Below are positions 1-12,444 of a stretch of 64,000 nt of DNA, one piece after another; the first letter of the stretch is position 1, and the number at the start of each line of letters is the position of its first letter. The stretch comes from Bryoerythrophyllum caledonicum (Eukaryota > Streptophyta > Bryopsida > Pottiales > Pottiaceae): NCBI GenBank assembly GCA_963971425.1, contig OZ020515.1, forward strand, positions 39,661,198 through 39,725,197, written 5' to 3'. A program made the position numbers and the translations under genes. The notes below the pieces were generated by a model. That model worked only from the letters and a program-made list of their open reading frames with translations. It did not search any database and was not told where the DNA came from.

Positions 1-2074
1 AATGAAAAGCAAAGATATATTAGTAATGACATGTTTCACATATTTATTTGGAACCTTTTGGAACCTTCGGGTATTTAGATTCACCAATTTTGCATTGAAA
101 TGATGTTTTTATAGATTTGAAATAAATATAATACGTAGGCCAAAGATAAATATATTGTAGACTTTGTACACCATTTTTTTACTTTTTAACAACTGCCTTT
201 CTAACACTAGTAGATAGATGGTTGTATTTGACAAAGGCTTAAGACTATTGATGTGCCAATAATTGTTTGAAACGATCCAACACCGAAATTTGGGTCTTCA
301 TTTGCTACAAGGTTCAATGTTCAGTCTACAGTCTCGAAACAACTCAAGGACCCATCGCCTTGCACGACTGGCACGCTACATGAGCATAAACGACGAAAAT
401 TGCATTTGCCTCTTCGCCGTTAGGTGATCTAGTGTTACCTGCCATTAGAAAATTACATGATGAATTCTCTCAAGTACACACATGTTCCGCCATTTCTTTG
501 CATCTCCATGCTTTTCGTTGTGTCGTGATGTTTGTGTAAACAAGGCGGCGCCATTTGGTGGTCTTCTGCTTCCACAAGAAGAACTTCTCTCTCATCAGAC
601 CAGGCACTCTCGTCTCGCTCGCTTGGAATCCCAAAACCACCATCGTCATCGCCATGAACCTCCCTCGTCACTACTAATAGTAACTACTGATTTGCAGCCA
701 CGCAACTCTCCACTCATTCACTCGCTCCAACTTCATCCGTCGTTTGTTTCCATGATCATTGATCTTCCTGATGGATGGCGCTCTTAGAAACAACTCTGCT
801 ACGAATATCTCCATTAAATTGATTTTAAAAACTTGCAGGTGGATTGGGAGGAGAGTTTCGCGTTGGGTTGGTTTTTTGCTGAGGTAGTGGTGTTGATTAG
901 GAATGGAAACATGTATGGATTAGGAGAGACTCATCGCGAGTGAGTTTCGGTGTTGTTCCAATTTCGAGATGGATGGAGCATTGGTGATCATCTGGGATAG
1001 GAGCTGGTTTTGGTTGTTAATTTGCATGAGGATGTGTGTATGATTGGTATTGGGAGAGTTGGTATTGTAAGCAGACGTGTAATCTAGACCTGATGATTTC
1101 AGGAAGCTTATTGCGGTTAGGCGTACGCTTGAGGTTATTCTTAACTTCTTACCGATATTATGGCTGTGGAAGTTGGTGTGCCGACTAATTTTTTTTTGTG
1201 GTGATGTAGAGAAGCCTAATTATAGATAACGCAGTGAAACGTGAATTTGGTCCTTGGAAACGAACATTGCTCATGAGCTATTTATTAAACCTGGAGACCT
1301 CGTGTTCTCCGCTAAGCAGTTGTTGTTTCAGGTCGGTGTTGTGTCCATCGTCATGCATGCCTAGAGGTTAGTGTATTGTGGAGTGTGTCGACGTACTTGC
1401 AGCCTCGACTAGTCCTTGCAGCAACGTATTTGCAGCCTTTGGTCCTTGACGCAACTACTTGCAACGACAAACGAAAGGCGCTCTGGTCCGACGACTCAAG
1501 AGTTCTTCTCCTTGTCATTTGCCATAAAGTCCTGCATCGGCTTTGGGAGCTTGGTAACCTACCTGATAATTTTATTTGCAAATTGATGGTGACAACTTTT
1601 GAGTGGTTCCACTTGTTGTTTGTAGGCAAAGATGGGACCCGATTGCATATCATGTGGATAGAAGATTACCAGCAGCTTACAAACATTCCTTTATGAATGT
1701 CATGCTGCTATCAAATTTCGAGGCATGTGTCACTTTTGAATACAATATGATTGTTTGAACACCAAGGGTCACCTTGTAAGAGGTTGTCTTGCGGCGTCAC
1801 ATCGGTTAGCGTGCATGTTGTGCTTTGATGCATTGTATGGGTTTTTGGTTTTTTTTCGCAAACTGACCTTTGCTATGTGTGGGTATACAGCGACTTCAAG
1901 AAATCAGTCTATGAGGGTATTTGATTTAGAAAAGTAACAATGTAGAGAGTATGAAGAATCAAAGCAATAAATTTTGAACATGAAAGTTTGAGAGCATGAA
2001 GTAACTGACAACCACAAGAAAATTGAAAGAAATTTGCCACTAGATAAAAAAATACATAGTGCCAAAGTTAACTA
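1..2074. other. Gene-poor DNA, nothing recognised
   Basis: AT-rich sequence with scattered short open frames on both strands. None has a recognisable domain or a convincing exon structure. The frame at about 1376-1696 (+) is the longest plausible one but resembles no family I know. The right end is the flank of the Tc1-type element. Confidence 0.5.
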
Positions 2075-3291
2075 TGTACATAGACTCATTTATTGAGGCG
2101 TTATACACAGAGTGGTCAAAATCTTGTCCACTTTCCACGAGCAGCCAAAATAGCTGCAATTCAATCTGGCATGCTAGCATACAATCTCTCACATTGCTCT
2201 ATAGTGATCGTCTTATAACTCTCCTCCACACGCTCCCATAATTGCAAAAGACCTACAGGAGGAGTTGGATAGGAATTCAAACGATGTTTGAGGATTGCCC
2301 AAACATGTTCTATTGGATTTAGGTCTGGGGATTGAGCTGGCCACTCTAAAACAGAGAATGGTTGCTCTAAGAACCATTTCTGAACAATCTTTGCTTTATG
2401 TATGGGAGCATTATCATGTTGGAAAATGACGTTATCGAGGTTCAAGTATCCTAATCTCTCTAAACTCAAGTACAAATCTCCATGCAAGATTGAAATATAG
2501 TCCTTCGCATTTAAACGCCCATCCACCTTTTGTAAATCACCTAGACCTCTTGCTGTCATACAACTCCATAGCATCAAAGACCCTCCACCATGCTTCACTG
2601 TTTGCTTCACCGCATGATCACGCAAGCTTTTTTTGTCATTAACCCAACACCAAGTCCTCCCATCTGAATTGAAACGATTTACCTTCGTTTCATCACTAAA
2701 TACAACTCTCTTCCAATCCTCTACTGTCCACTCATTATGAATTCTTGCAAATTGTAGCCTCTCTCGTACATTTTTCTGTGACAAACAAGGTTTAGGAATC
2801 TTCTCACAAGCACTCAATCCAGCATCTCTCAAAGCAGACCGCAAAGTGTTATCACAAAAACCCACTTCTCTACCCTCTCTCAACACTTTTGCTGCCTGTA
2901 CTGCCGTTTCTAACCCTCCAACTGTGACCAAATGCACTGCACGTTGTCTCTCTGAAGTGGTAAGAATCTTTGGAACACCTCGTTTTGGCAATTCTAAGTT
3001 ACTACAATGTTTCTTCCTCACTCTATTCACTGTACTTTGTGAGAAACCCAAAGACTTTGCAACCACTCTTGTACTCTGACCTTTCATAAAAAGAGCAACA
3101 ATATCTCTCACTTTGTCTCCTGAAATTGGCTTCATCATACCAATCTTAATTCCTATTCTCCACAATATGTTCTACAAGAAGGAAGAGAAGAGAAATCACT
3201 AAAAAATTCATCAAAAAACACAAGTTTCTATGTGTTCTACACTCATCTGAAGTTGCTCCAGAAGCCACCTCAAAAAATGAGTCTATGAGGG
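2075..3291 (-). mobile_element. Tc1/mariner transposon, about 1.2 kb, nearly intact
   Basis: Terminal inverted repeats of about 26 bp are visible. The left end (2075-2100) shares the core CATAGACTCATTT and then TTGAGG with the reverse complement of the right end (3266-3291). Both ends are flanked by TA (2073-2074 and 3292-3293), the target duplication expected of Tc1/mariner. The single gene inside runs on the minus strand. The short length and recognisable ends suggest a fairly young insertion. Confidence 0.85.
2161..3138 (-). CDS. Tc1-like DDE transposase with one premature stop near the C-terminus
   Basis: This is a cut-and-paste transposase of the Tc1 family, which would bind the element's inverted repeats in the nucleus and join it to TA sites. 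The start ATG at 3138 opens a paired helix-turn-helix (KVRDIVALFMKGQSTRVVAK, then SQSTVNRVRKKH). The catalytic region follows in order: first Asp in VVFSDETKVNRF, second Asp in FQHDNAPIHKA, third acidic residue in SPDLNPIEHVWAILK. The spacing fits DD34-35E. The frame ends at a TGA after YASMPD; the same frame continues with IAAILAARGKWTRF, which matches the usual Tc1 C-terminal tail. In relatives an Arg usually precedes IAA, so the stop looks like CGA changed to TGA. All three catalytic residues are present, so a protein lacking only the last 15 or so residues could still be made. Confidence 0.88.
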   Translation of the reverse strand: MMKPISGDKVRDIVALFMKGQSTRVVAKSLGFSQSTVNRVRKKHCSNLELPKRGVPKILTTSERQRAVHLVTVGGLETAVQAAKVLREGREVGFCDNTLRSALRDAGLSACEKIPKPCLSQKNVRERLQFARIHNEWTVEDWKRVVFSDETKVNRFNSDGRTWCWVNDKKSLRDHAVKQTVKHGGGSLMLWSCMTARGLGDLQKVDGRLNAKDYISILHGDLYLSLERLGYLNLDNVIFQHDNAPIHKAKIVQKWFLEQPFSVLEWPAQSPDLNPIEHVWAILKHRLNSYPTPPVGLLQLWERVEESYKTITIEQCERLYASMPD

Positions 3292-3293
3292 TA

Positions 3294-5008
3294 TATGCAC
3301 ATTTGTGATCATAACTCACGACGTAGATATTATTTAGGCAAAGCGCCATGTGGTATGTGTTAAGAGTGCATTAGGCAACAGTAGAATTATTTTTAAGGCT
3401 TCAGCCGCCTTAAGGTTTATGAGTTGGCCCTTATTAATGCTCCCTGACAGGGGCATTGACTCATTTGTTGAGGTCGTTGTAGATGGGAAGCTTTCCTCCA
3501 TCGTATCACAGCTGTGGTGTTCCTTGTCCCTTGCATGTGAGTCGCTCCTTTACGTTGGTCCTTCTGTTTTAGCCAATAGAGGAAAAGTTCCTTTGCTTTA
3601 AATTTCTTCTGGATTTCTACCTTGCACTACATGATCACGCAAGATTGTGTTCAGATGTAAATGTTTTTTTGATATTTATGGCAAGGATCGGAATGGCTAT
3701 AGCTAGCAAGACTAACTTCCAATTGCAATACAATTTCCGAAGCGAGGTTGTACCATTCGGCATTACTGTAACTCTATTCGATATGGCCTCCATTATACAA
3801 ATGTTGTGTATGAGGGAGTGAACTTCCCTATTCCTGCCCAAGATGGATCCCGTTTGAGCTTGGGATCGAGTGTTTGAAGAAGCTGATGTTATTTTTGTCT
3901 TTTGCGTTACTTAGTTTTATCCATTAGATTTCAATAGTTACCTCCTTCTCATAAGTATCTTAATGTCTCTTCAAACTAGCAGGGCAATGCTGGTGACATG
4001 CGTTGAGTTCAATGCCCAAGTAAGAAGCACTGGCATCTTTGTGTGGCTTGACATTTTAGACATTTATAATTTTAGTCTTTTTTCATGGACTATACTAGAA
4101 ATATAGTGGGTTTTTGTCTCTAATGCCGAAATAGCCTTTTCCTTTTCAATATTATTGAATTTGAATGTGGCTGACGTCATGGTACAGGGTGTACATGTAG
4201 CTTCTGTGAGCAGTAGAGGGTGCCTTTAGGGTGAAATTGTTGAAGCTCATGTGATCCATTGGAAACAATGGGTGGGCTCCTCACCGCTAGTAGAGTACCT
4301 ATGATAGTGCTTGTAAATGCTCCATACAAAACTCCCTAAACCCTAAACCCTAAACCCTAAACAAAGCACTTGTTTATGACTACAGCTTGGGTGGAGGTTG
4401 GATCACAATGAACACGCAATTAAGCAATTATGCACTTAGCCAAGTGCACTGGTTGCTGGTAGAAAGCCGCAAGTTATTTGCTCGTAATTTTTTTAAAAAT
4501 CAAAATTTGGCAAAAGTTTAGTATGTTTTTTGTCAAATTTTTTTGGTATTTGTCGTGTCATACCTTGGCATCTTCATGTTCATATCAGTAATATATTTTT
4601 TACATTTGCTACCTTTTTTTAGAAAATATATGATTTCTAATCCAATTTACAAATCCTGCTACAAAATTATAATCATGTGCCCAAAGAGATTATAAATTTG
4701 TTATGAGTTATTATAGGATTTTAGAGTAGTGCACTACAAATACAATGTATAAGAGATACAAAAATATATATGCAATTTCCTAAGACAGTGTAAAGTACCT
4801 CACTGTATTTTATAATGCAAAAACATACATAATCAAGCAATTCCACACTATTGCCGAGGAATTCTAAAATCAAACATATCATATGGACCACCTAATATAT
4901 AAATATATACCACCCACCGAACGATAGACACATCTCAAACTGCATTATACTAACGTACTTGTCACCTAAACTGCGTGCATGCTCTACTATAGTATATAGC
5001 TCCAGGGC
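3294..5008. other. Intergenic DNA with a short interstitial telomere repeat
   Basis: No gene is recognised. Open frames at 3350-3601 (+) and around 3700-3870 look like degraded coding sequence of unknown origin. A run of about four CCCTAAA units lies at 4335-4361. A stretch at 3450-3477 resembles the inverted repeat of the neighbouring Tc1 element. The rest is AT-rich. Confidence 0.5.
4335..4362. repeat. Interstitial telomere-type repeat (CCCTAAA)n
   Basis: About four CCCTAAA units in a row. This is the complement of the plant telomere unit TTTAGGG. The tract is far too short to be a telomere and is likely a relic of break repair or a plant 'telo-box'. Confidence 0.8.
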
Positions 5009-8000
5009 TCAGAGCTCATCTTCTGGCGGAACGACTCCCTCCACGTGTCCAATGGCGCTACCTACCATAGCGGATAGTTCATGATCCTGCACTGGACGAT
5101 CTCCCACACCTTCGATGCCAATGGACGCACACTCAACAAATCGGTAATTGCCAGGAACACCCTCCCGCGTATGCCTTACCCTATCATCATTGTAGAAAAA
5201 GCCATCCTCTGGATTGAAGGACATCTCTCGCTTTAACGAGAAGGCCCCCTGAAATGCAATGATGTCCTTGGATACCCTAGATCTTGGAACGGAAGGCAAA
5301 CTTGGTCCGGTATCACTCTGAGTACCTCCGAACGTCTTTTGTGTCTCCGATACAGGCTCTGATTGAGAAGGCATCGAAGGCTGTGGAATCCTCCTCTATA
5401 CCGAAAAAAATTCCAGTGAATCCAATTCTTCTTCCTCCATCTCCAACCTAGGACCATCAAATATACGCCCCCTTCTTGCCCCTGCTGCCAAACCAACATC
5501 CACTACACCGGTATCTTGCATCCTCTCTGTAGGTGTTGCAGACGTCTCCCCTGAAGTATCTCCCACTGCCCGCTGCGTTGATGGAATCCTCTCTCCTGGA
5601 GGAGACTGGTTCACTCCATCTTCATCGGCGTCTGAACCACTGCGTGATGAGAAATCTTCAGTGGTACTTGAACGTGGCAATCTCTCATGTAAACCACCTC
5701 CATCCTCATTGTCGTCTTCATTCTTCACTCCACAAACCGCATCTTCGGACTCAGGTACGATGTTGCAACCAGTACTTGTTCCACCAATCCTGACCAACAG
5801 TTGTTTTTGAAAATTGTCGGACAACTCATTGTACAGAAATGAAACTCTGACTGTACAATCGTCAATGATGAAAACCTCAGATCCTTGGAAATCTCCTTCA
5901 AGGATCGTGGGAATGGCCGTAGATATGTTACACGCCACTAAACCCCAACCACGGGGCAAGTATGAGCCCACTAGTCTTGCCAGCTCTGATGGAGATCTCT
6001 CAAGTGAATCAACTTCAGAAGGTTGGCGTGCCTCACTCCAGTGATCCAAGAAAACAAGAAGAAGTGGAACGTCTCCAGAAACATAGTTCGGGCCAGGAGA
6101 TGTACCCACAGGATGCTGCATACAAATCATAACATCGCCAATCGGTTGTACTACTTGCTCCAGACGCCCATTCTCTGTAGAATCGAGAGCATAGAGATTA
6201 ACCGAGTTTGGATCAAATGCCCAACATCCACGTGGCATAGTACATCCCTCTGGAAGCTTCACCTTCGTGAAAAAGTCTTCGTTAGCATACATGGCCGCTG
6301 GTAACAAGAAAATGACGTTCCATCGTTCAATATTTGCCATCCATAATGACAGCTGTGCAAAAGCTGCGGATAACTGGGCGTCTCCCCAATGACCATTTCC
6401 ATGCCTCCCACCGCCACGTCGACAATCAATCACCCACGAACATGGTTTCCCCAACTCTATGTAGTCGGTGCGGAATAACCCTCTTCTACACCGAATCGGA
6501 AGAAGATTCTTTGTGTCGCTCTGGCCTGGCCTCTTGACTTCCATCTGCCATTCCCAATTAGCAGTAGCTTGTCCTTCCACATCCACGGACAGTCCAATGT
6601 ATCCACGCCCCCCTATTGCAATGTCACCATAATGAAACCTGATGGAAGGAGGGATGAGGTAGCCTATGTCTTCCAGCTTAGACACCTTCCCCCGCACAGG
6701 AGCAGTCCAAGTTTTTTTCGTCGTAGCATTCAAAAGCTTCCCAAAGGTATCAAGTTGTACGTTATTCCTCGGAAAATACTTCTCTACACGGATACGGAAG
6801 AACTCCTCCATGGAATCAGGTGTACTTTCCTTGTTCTTCACCATCAACCAACGGATGGAATTGATCACAGCTTCTCGTCTCTGATATTGGTCACAAACAC
6901 CGGCAATCGTACGAGGATGTGGATTCTTGTCTTTTATACCGTCGAAGTAGTATGCTTGACGAGGTCTTACTCCATCCTCCGTCACTGGCTTCGCTGCAGC
7001 AGACTTTGCCAACCGAAGATAATATGGAATCGGAACCCTACCTAATGGCCTCAACCAATTCTGGGTCATCTCCTTTCTTGTTGGTCGTACGTCCACATTT
7101 GGATCCAGCTCTTTCTTCCTCGCCATGTCCTTCCACTTGTCCTCTTCCTCCTTGCTGTAAAAGAGAATGTCGTCTTCGTAGTCCTTGCATACTTGAATGA
7201 TAGCTTCGAAGCAGTCATTGCTCGGATTCCATGCATGATTGGTCAGATCCTCCATATTTTTGGCCAACCTCTTCACCGTGACAACTCCATCCCCCTTGGG
7301 CAACTTATGCACTACACTTGCCGCACTCACCAAAGCAACAGCCCTGCGTGCATTGTCCGCACGTAGTGTGCTATCAGGCCTCCCGTGTAGATCCCAAACC
7401 TGACGGATTTTCCTCAAATCCTCCTCCATGGTAGAATATGAATGTCTCTAGAACTCCGCCACGTTGATCCGCATAGACTTCTCAATGTAAAAGCGACGAT
7501 CATCATACACCACAAAAGAGGCCTCCCGCCGCTCAAACGTGTCCAGATACTCGTTTAAAGGCATAGTACCATCTCTCCACTATTGCTGTGCAAACTTACA
7601 AGCTGCTACTATGTGTTGCCCATCCACCGGTTCCCAAATGATATGATCTTGAAGCCAAGAATATTGGGATTCCATAGCACCCTATGCAGAAGCACTCCCG
7701 TGTGCAATGAACATGCGCTCAAACTCTCGTGCGGTACCTACCAACGGAAATGGCAGCTTTTCCTTCTCAATGACACCATCATCGGTGGTAGTATGTACGA
7801 TGTATCTGATCGGTCGAAGTATCAATCTACTCACCCGAGTCGCGGATTTTGGGTCTCGTAAGCGGTTGAATACTTCTATGACCCTCTTCTATGATAAAAC
7901 CCGGTGGTTGGTTTCCGGATTCTCCACAGAGACAATGCGGTCTATGTGTGCCTTAAACACAAAATTCCCCCACACTGATCCTTTCGCAATCTCCTCTATT

Positions 8001-8974
8001 GTAGGCACTGTTGTTTTTATATTCATTGGAGTTGGAAGATCCTGTGGTATCTCCGCATTGTCTTCAAAATCCTTTGGTATACTGTTTGGAAGGTTGTGAA
8101 AATCTTCTTCCTCCGGCGCCATGGCTGACAAATCAGCTACATCTTCCGGTGTAGATGTAGGGGCCTTACGATGACCATCAGACGTCCTGAGCCCCGACCT
8201 AGGAATCCTGCCACCCGATCTTGCACTTCTCCCAATCAACCTCCTCCCACTTGGATCCAAACTTGATGGGCCTTCTCTTGAACCAGAAGCTACATCATTG
8301 TCAACACGCCGTGGCCTCTTCGTAGGACGTCTACTCGTTAATGGAGGATTCGGTAATGTCTGTACCTCAGAAGTTGTGGTCGGATGTTGGCCTCCACTTC
8401 TTCTCCCCCCCTCTAGTGGTCGCCAATCCAGTTGCAACGGCTCAGCAAGAATTCAATAAACTTCTGTTTCTTCTGGTTCCGCTGGTGGGGCTTGAGTTGT
8501 CGCACGTGATGGGTCCCTCTCCCGAAATGCTTCATATCTAATATGTTCCTCCATAATCTTCTTAGCCTTCAGCACCATCTCCGGTGATAACGCTAAACAA
8601 GCTAAGACGTTGTTGTGTCTAGCGGTACGTACCGCAAGAGAGATGTTCAACCAAAACGTCTACAATGATTTGAGGAATTTCACCTGACCTGGATTTTGAA
8701 GAAGATTCAAAGGGACAGGTGCAAGAAGCAACTTTTTCGAAAGAGAAGTCTTCACCTCCGATTGACCTGGATCCACTACGCAAGTAACGTATACCATATC
8801 ATCACGTCGAAGAGTGATTGCCTGGATTTTGCCAAAACTCTTCCCCAACGCCGATGTATGCTTCCCCAGCTCAAAGGGATAATCCGTCACCCATAAGAAG
8901 GCACTCGACTCATCCACTTCCGCAATCCACCAGCCGTGGCTCTCCCAGATTCTATCAATATTTGGTGGTGCCAT
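5009..8974 (-). pseudogene. ParB-like gene 1: long ParB/DGQH-domain protein of unknown function, broken by stops
   Basis: One minus-strand frame stays open from the ATG at 8974 to a TGA at about 5009, roughly 1,320 codons. It carries about seven internal stop codons and no visible frameshift or intron. The first third is variable and basic (RRPTKRPRR near 8310). At about 7960-7850 lies FKAHIDRIVSVENPE followed by HRVLS, like the N-terminus of ParB folds. At about 7650-7600 is WEPVDGQHIVAAC, a DGQH variant of the ParB DGxHR signature. The longest uninterrupted piece (7429-5396, 677 aa) has no domain I can name; it contains CSWVIDCRRGGGRHGNGHWG and a Ser/Thr/Pro-rich tail. ParB folds bind DNA and CTP or act as nucleases; which applies here is unknown. 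Another gene with the same motif lies at 18.8-23.1 kb. The locus is probably part of an unclassified mobile element. Confidence 0.55.
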
Positions 8975-9540
8975 AAATCAACACTCAAAAAACCTGTATA
9001 TCATTACAAAACGATAGTCACTATTAGTATAGAATAAGATTCTTCTTTCATATATAGATTTTTTTCACAAGGGCATGACAATTACATTAATAGATGATCA
9101 TTTCACATGAATAGAAAATGTGTATTGATTTAGGGTAAGACATTGATTTTAGGGACAATTGTTTTAATATATTACACTTTTTTCCTATTTGCAAAAATTT
9201 GTGTACGTAGAACCAATACTATGGATAAATTGAAAGTTTAATATGTTAAGCAACAAAATGCATTATCTAAATCCTTCTAGGAACACTTCAAAGTTGTTCA
9301 TTTTTATTGAAGACCAACTATTGAAAAATTAATCCACTTCCATCTCCAACCCTAAATTCCCATTCAGTACTATTTCTCTTCCATTAAAAACCCTTCATGT
9401 ACTTGAAAAAATGTATGAACAAATAGCGAATATCATGTTTAACCCCAAAGGTATCGTGACGATTTAAAAAATAAACTTCAAAATCCTTGGTTCTAGTGCA
9501 ATGTATAAAAGAAAAAAAATCAACTTTTATCTCTACTTTT
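8975..9540. other. AT-rich upstream flank of ParB-like gene 1
   Basis: No coding potential seen. It would contain any promoter of the gene starting at 8974. No clear TATA box or terminal repeat could be assigned. Confidence 0.4.
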
Positions 9541-9765
9541 GACCGTAGGATCTAAATTAAAACTTGTTAAATAACCCATTCACAAAATTCCATCAACTTT
9601 GACCGCCCGGATCGAAAGATTATAGTGTTTGAAACAAAACAAATGGTTCATTTTATTCCCTATGTTTACTGGATCAAAAGACTTTGACTTCACTTCGTGT
9701 CAAATTTTTGCACTCCATAAGATCTAAATCCAATATCAACGTGTTAAGCATGATCCTTTTAGTTT
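9541..9765. repeat. Inverted partial copy of the dispersed repeat
   Basis: Reads as the reverse complement of the end of copy A, with GACCGCCCGGAT, ATTATAGTGTTTGAAA and CAAAAGACTTTGAC corresponding to the other strand of 10130-10260. With copy A it makes an inverted pair about 750 bp long. Related segments recur at 13965-14170 and 39160-39400. Confidence 0.55.
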
Positions 9766-9774
9766 TGGTGAAAT

Positions 9775-10290
9775 AGCATGTTAATCCAAGTCAATCATTT
9801 TCACACATTGTCACACATTTTCGGCCAAGGTACCAAAAAATCTTCTACATTTCCACATAAAACTTTGAGATCTTCATATCATTTACTTTTGATTTTTCCT
9901 ACGGCATTATGTGTTGTAACCCACCTTATTGATCATTTGGATTCTCATTTAAAACAATATCAAGTGCACAAAAGTATATAATGCGAATTGAGATTTTTTA
10001 AACCTCCACTCATTACGCGATTTGTTTTAATATGCTACACTCCTTATCTACCTCTGAAATTTGGTATGTAAGGAACTAACATCATGCCTAACATTATGGT
10101 AATTTATTGAGACCTTTTTTAGTGCAAAAATTCGACACCAATTGAAGTCAAAGTCTGCTGATCCAATAAACGCAGGGAAGAAAATGAACATTTTCTCTAC
10201 TTCAAACATTATAATCTTTCAATCCGTGCGGTGAAACTTTATGAAATTTTTTAAGTATATTACTTAATAAGTCGTTAATGAGATCCTACG
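9775..10290. repeat. Dispersed unclassified repeat, copy A (about 515 bp)
   Basis: Shares a string of landmarks in the same order with 12445-12950 and 13370-13880: a CAAGTCAATCATTT-like start, then TTCCACATAAAACTT, ATATGCTACAC, AACATCAT, CGACACCAA, and an end near TCATCCAATCCGTGCGG-like sequence. No open frame of note. An inverted partial copy lies just upstream at about 9540-9760. Confidence 0.65.
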
Positions 10291-10382
10291 GTTAAAACTA
10301 CAAAAAAAATCTTTATTTTTTCTTCCTTGCTAATTGCACAAAAACAAGCAACTTTAACGATTTTTGGTTGAGATATTCTCCA

Positions 10383-10560
10383 CATCATTTATGGACCAAG
10401 GTACTGTGGGTATCAATAGTGAGGGTATCACCACCAGGGTATGACTTCCTTAGTACCAATACCCGGTTATCATCAAGGTATCAACTAAGGGTGTCACCTT
10501 AGGGTTTCGGATGTGGGTATTGTATTTTCGGGTATCAATGACGGATATCAATGCATTGCA
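10383..10560. repeat. Degenerate GGGTATCA-type short repeat tract
   Basis: The words GGGTATCA, GGTATCAAC and GGGTATTG recur at short irregular intervals. The tract is non-coding. A similar GGGATACC-rich stretch occurs near 25597-25660. Confidence 0.45.
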
Positions 10561-10576
10561 CCTTTTGGTAGTCGTA

Positions 10577-11255
10577 TGAGGGGTGTGCGTGCGCACACCC
10601 CAGGCAGTAGTTGTGAGGGAGGCTGAGTGTGAGAGCCTAGGGTTTGGAGAGAGACAATGAAGGTATGGGAGAGAGGAGAATGGAGGGGGAGTGTGAGAGA
10701 ATATGAGGGTGGGAGGGAGCAACCGCGGCTAGGGTTTGGGTGGGAGGAGAATGGAAGGCGAATGTGAGGACAATGTGGGTGAGTTTAGGTGTAAGAAATG
10801 AGGGTTTGGATATAAGAAAGGAGGTCGTGTNNNNNNNNNNNNNNNNNNNNNNNNNNNNNNNNNNNNNNNNNNNNNNNNNNNNNNNNNNNNNNNNNNNNNN
10901 NNNNNNNNNNNNNNNNNNNNNNNNNNNNNNNNNNNNNNNNNNNNNNNNNNNNNNNNNNNNNNNNNNNNNNNNNNNNNNNNNNNNNNNNNNNNNNNNNNNN
11001 NNNNNNNNNNNNNNNNNNNNNNNNNNNNNNAGCAGGCAAGCCATGGGCCGCCATGGCCATGGCTGTGGGCTCTATCTACTGCACGAGCTGGGTGGAGGCC
11101 AGCGTTGCGTCAAAGAAGGGTAGGTGGGATGGAGGTGAAGATGAAGGATGTTTTGGAGGACGTTTTTGGAGATGAAGGATGGAGCTACAGGTGGAGGGTG
11201 TGCGCGCGCACACCTCTGGTTTACGAGCTTCACGGGATGGAGGGTGTGCGCGCGC
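10577..11255. repeat. GC-rich palindrome family (three copies) around assembly gap 1
   Basis: A perfect 18-bp palindrome, GGTGTGCGCGCGCACACC, occurs twice near 11198-11255 inside a direct duplication of about 49 bp. A one-base variant (GTGTGCGTGCGCACAC core) occurs near 10579-10596 on the other side of the gap. Confidence 0.8.
10831..11030. other. Assembly gap, 200 N
   Basis: Exactly 200 undetermined bases, probably a fixed-size placeholder, so the real length is unknown. It interrupts a region of telomere-like (AGGGTTTGG) and palindromic repeats. Confidence 0.99.
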
Positions 11256-11341
11256 ACACCTCTGGTCTACGAGCTTCACGGGATCATCTAGGACTCTACA
11301 GGAACGCTTACACTAGGGTTTGACTTTTTAGGGTTTGGGTT

Positions 11342-11425
11342 ATTGGTTGCGGCGGCTAGGGTTTGGGTTGTTGGTTGCGGCGGCTAGGGTTTGGGTTGTT
11401 GGTTGCGGCGGCTAGGGTTTGAGTT
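11342..11425. repeat. Minisatellite, about 28-bp unit, three copies
   Basis: Three head-to-tail copies of a unit beginning TTGGTTGCGGCGGCTAGGG and continuing TTTGGGTTG. The unit contains the telomere-like word TAGGGTTTGGG. Confidence 0.8.
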
Positions 11426-11430
11426 AGGTT

Positions 11431-12440
11431 GGCGGTTTTTTCTACATGGCTACTAGGGTTTAGCTTTGTGGGCTGGTGTGCATAGCTGCAGTCACAGATT
11501 AATTGTCACACTATGGACTACCTCACCGTTTCAGTTCTCAGTGGTTTTGAAGCCAACATTTCAGTACTATGCTGTGGGCTGCACTCAGTAGTTAATGACT
11601 ATTATCATGTGTAAATACTGGACTTGTAATGGATTTGAAATTTTTAAGAAATATTGAAGTTGGTGTATCTGTTTCTGTGATCAATGATTGATATTGCCTC
11701 ACCTCATTCTGACCTATACTTTGAGTTTCCTAGTTTTGATTCTGCAATGAGTCAGAGTTAGAGAAGCTTACCAAGCTTGGGTGATTTGCCTTGAAGCTCC
11801 ACTTGCCTCCTCCAATCTACACACCACATAAAGCTAACTGTAATTAGTAAATGAACTAATGAAGACACTTGGTTTTGATGTTGCGATTCCAGGAGAGCTC
11901 ACCTTTGAAAGTGGGAAGAGAAGTGAGCATTTAGGTTTGTACGGAAACCTTATATGCATGTTGAAACCTTGTGCCTCAGGTTGAATAGTCCAATTTTTAC
12001 TTTTGGACTTTGGATATTTGTTTAAATTTTTAACTTATTATATTAAATTATTATGGTATATAAAATATATAGATACTTGGGAGTTTTCATCACATAGTTT
12101 CAACAAAGCACTGTATAAAATTTATGCAGGTTCCGCAAGTAGGAAAGAGTGGAAGAGCATGTCTACCAACAGTGGGGGAATGGTGATTTAATGTTAAGCG
12201 CCATCAAATATCGGTGTTTGTATCACAAATACTTGCAACGTATCTTGAGGTGAAAAATTATACTTGCAACTTATTTTGAGGTGAGAAATTACTTTGTTAT
12301 TCATTTTTGAAATTTTTCCCGATCGATCTTTTGTTTTGTGTTGTTAGAATGAACTATATTTGGAATTAGAAATCCTTTCTTGTATTAGCGGTTGTAACAA
12401 CTTTCAATGGTGTCAATAATAACAAGTAATATTATTTCTA
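11431..12440. other. Non-coding DNA, nothing recognised
   Basis: AT-rich sequence. The only sizeable open frame (12003-12191, +) has no recognisable features. No repeat boundary could be placed here. Confidence 0.4.
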
Positions 12441-12444
12441 CATT

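Noticed and set aside
482-787. 101-aa plus-strand frame
   Set aside because: No domain, no codon or splice support, and overlapping frames on the other strand of similar length.
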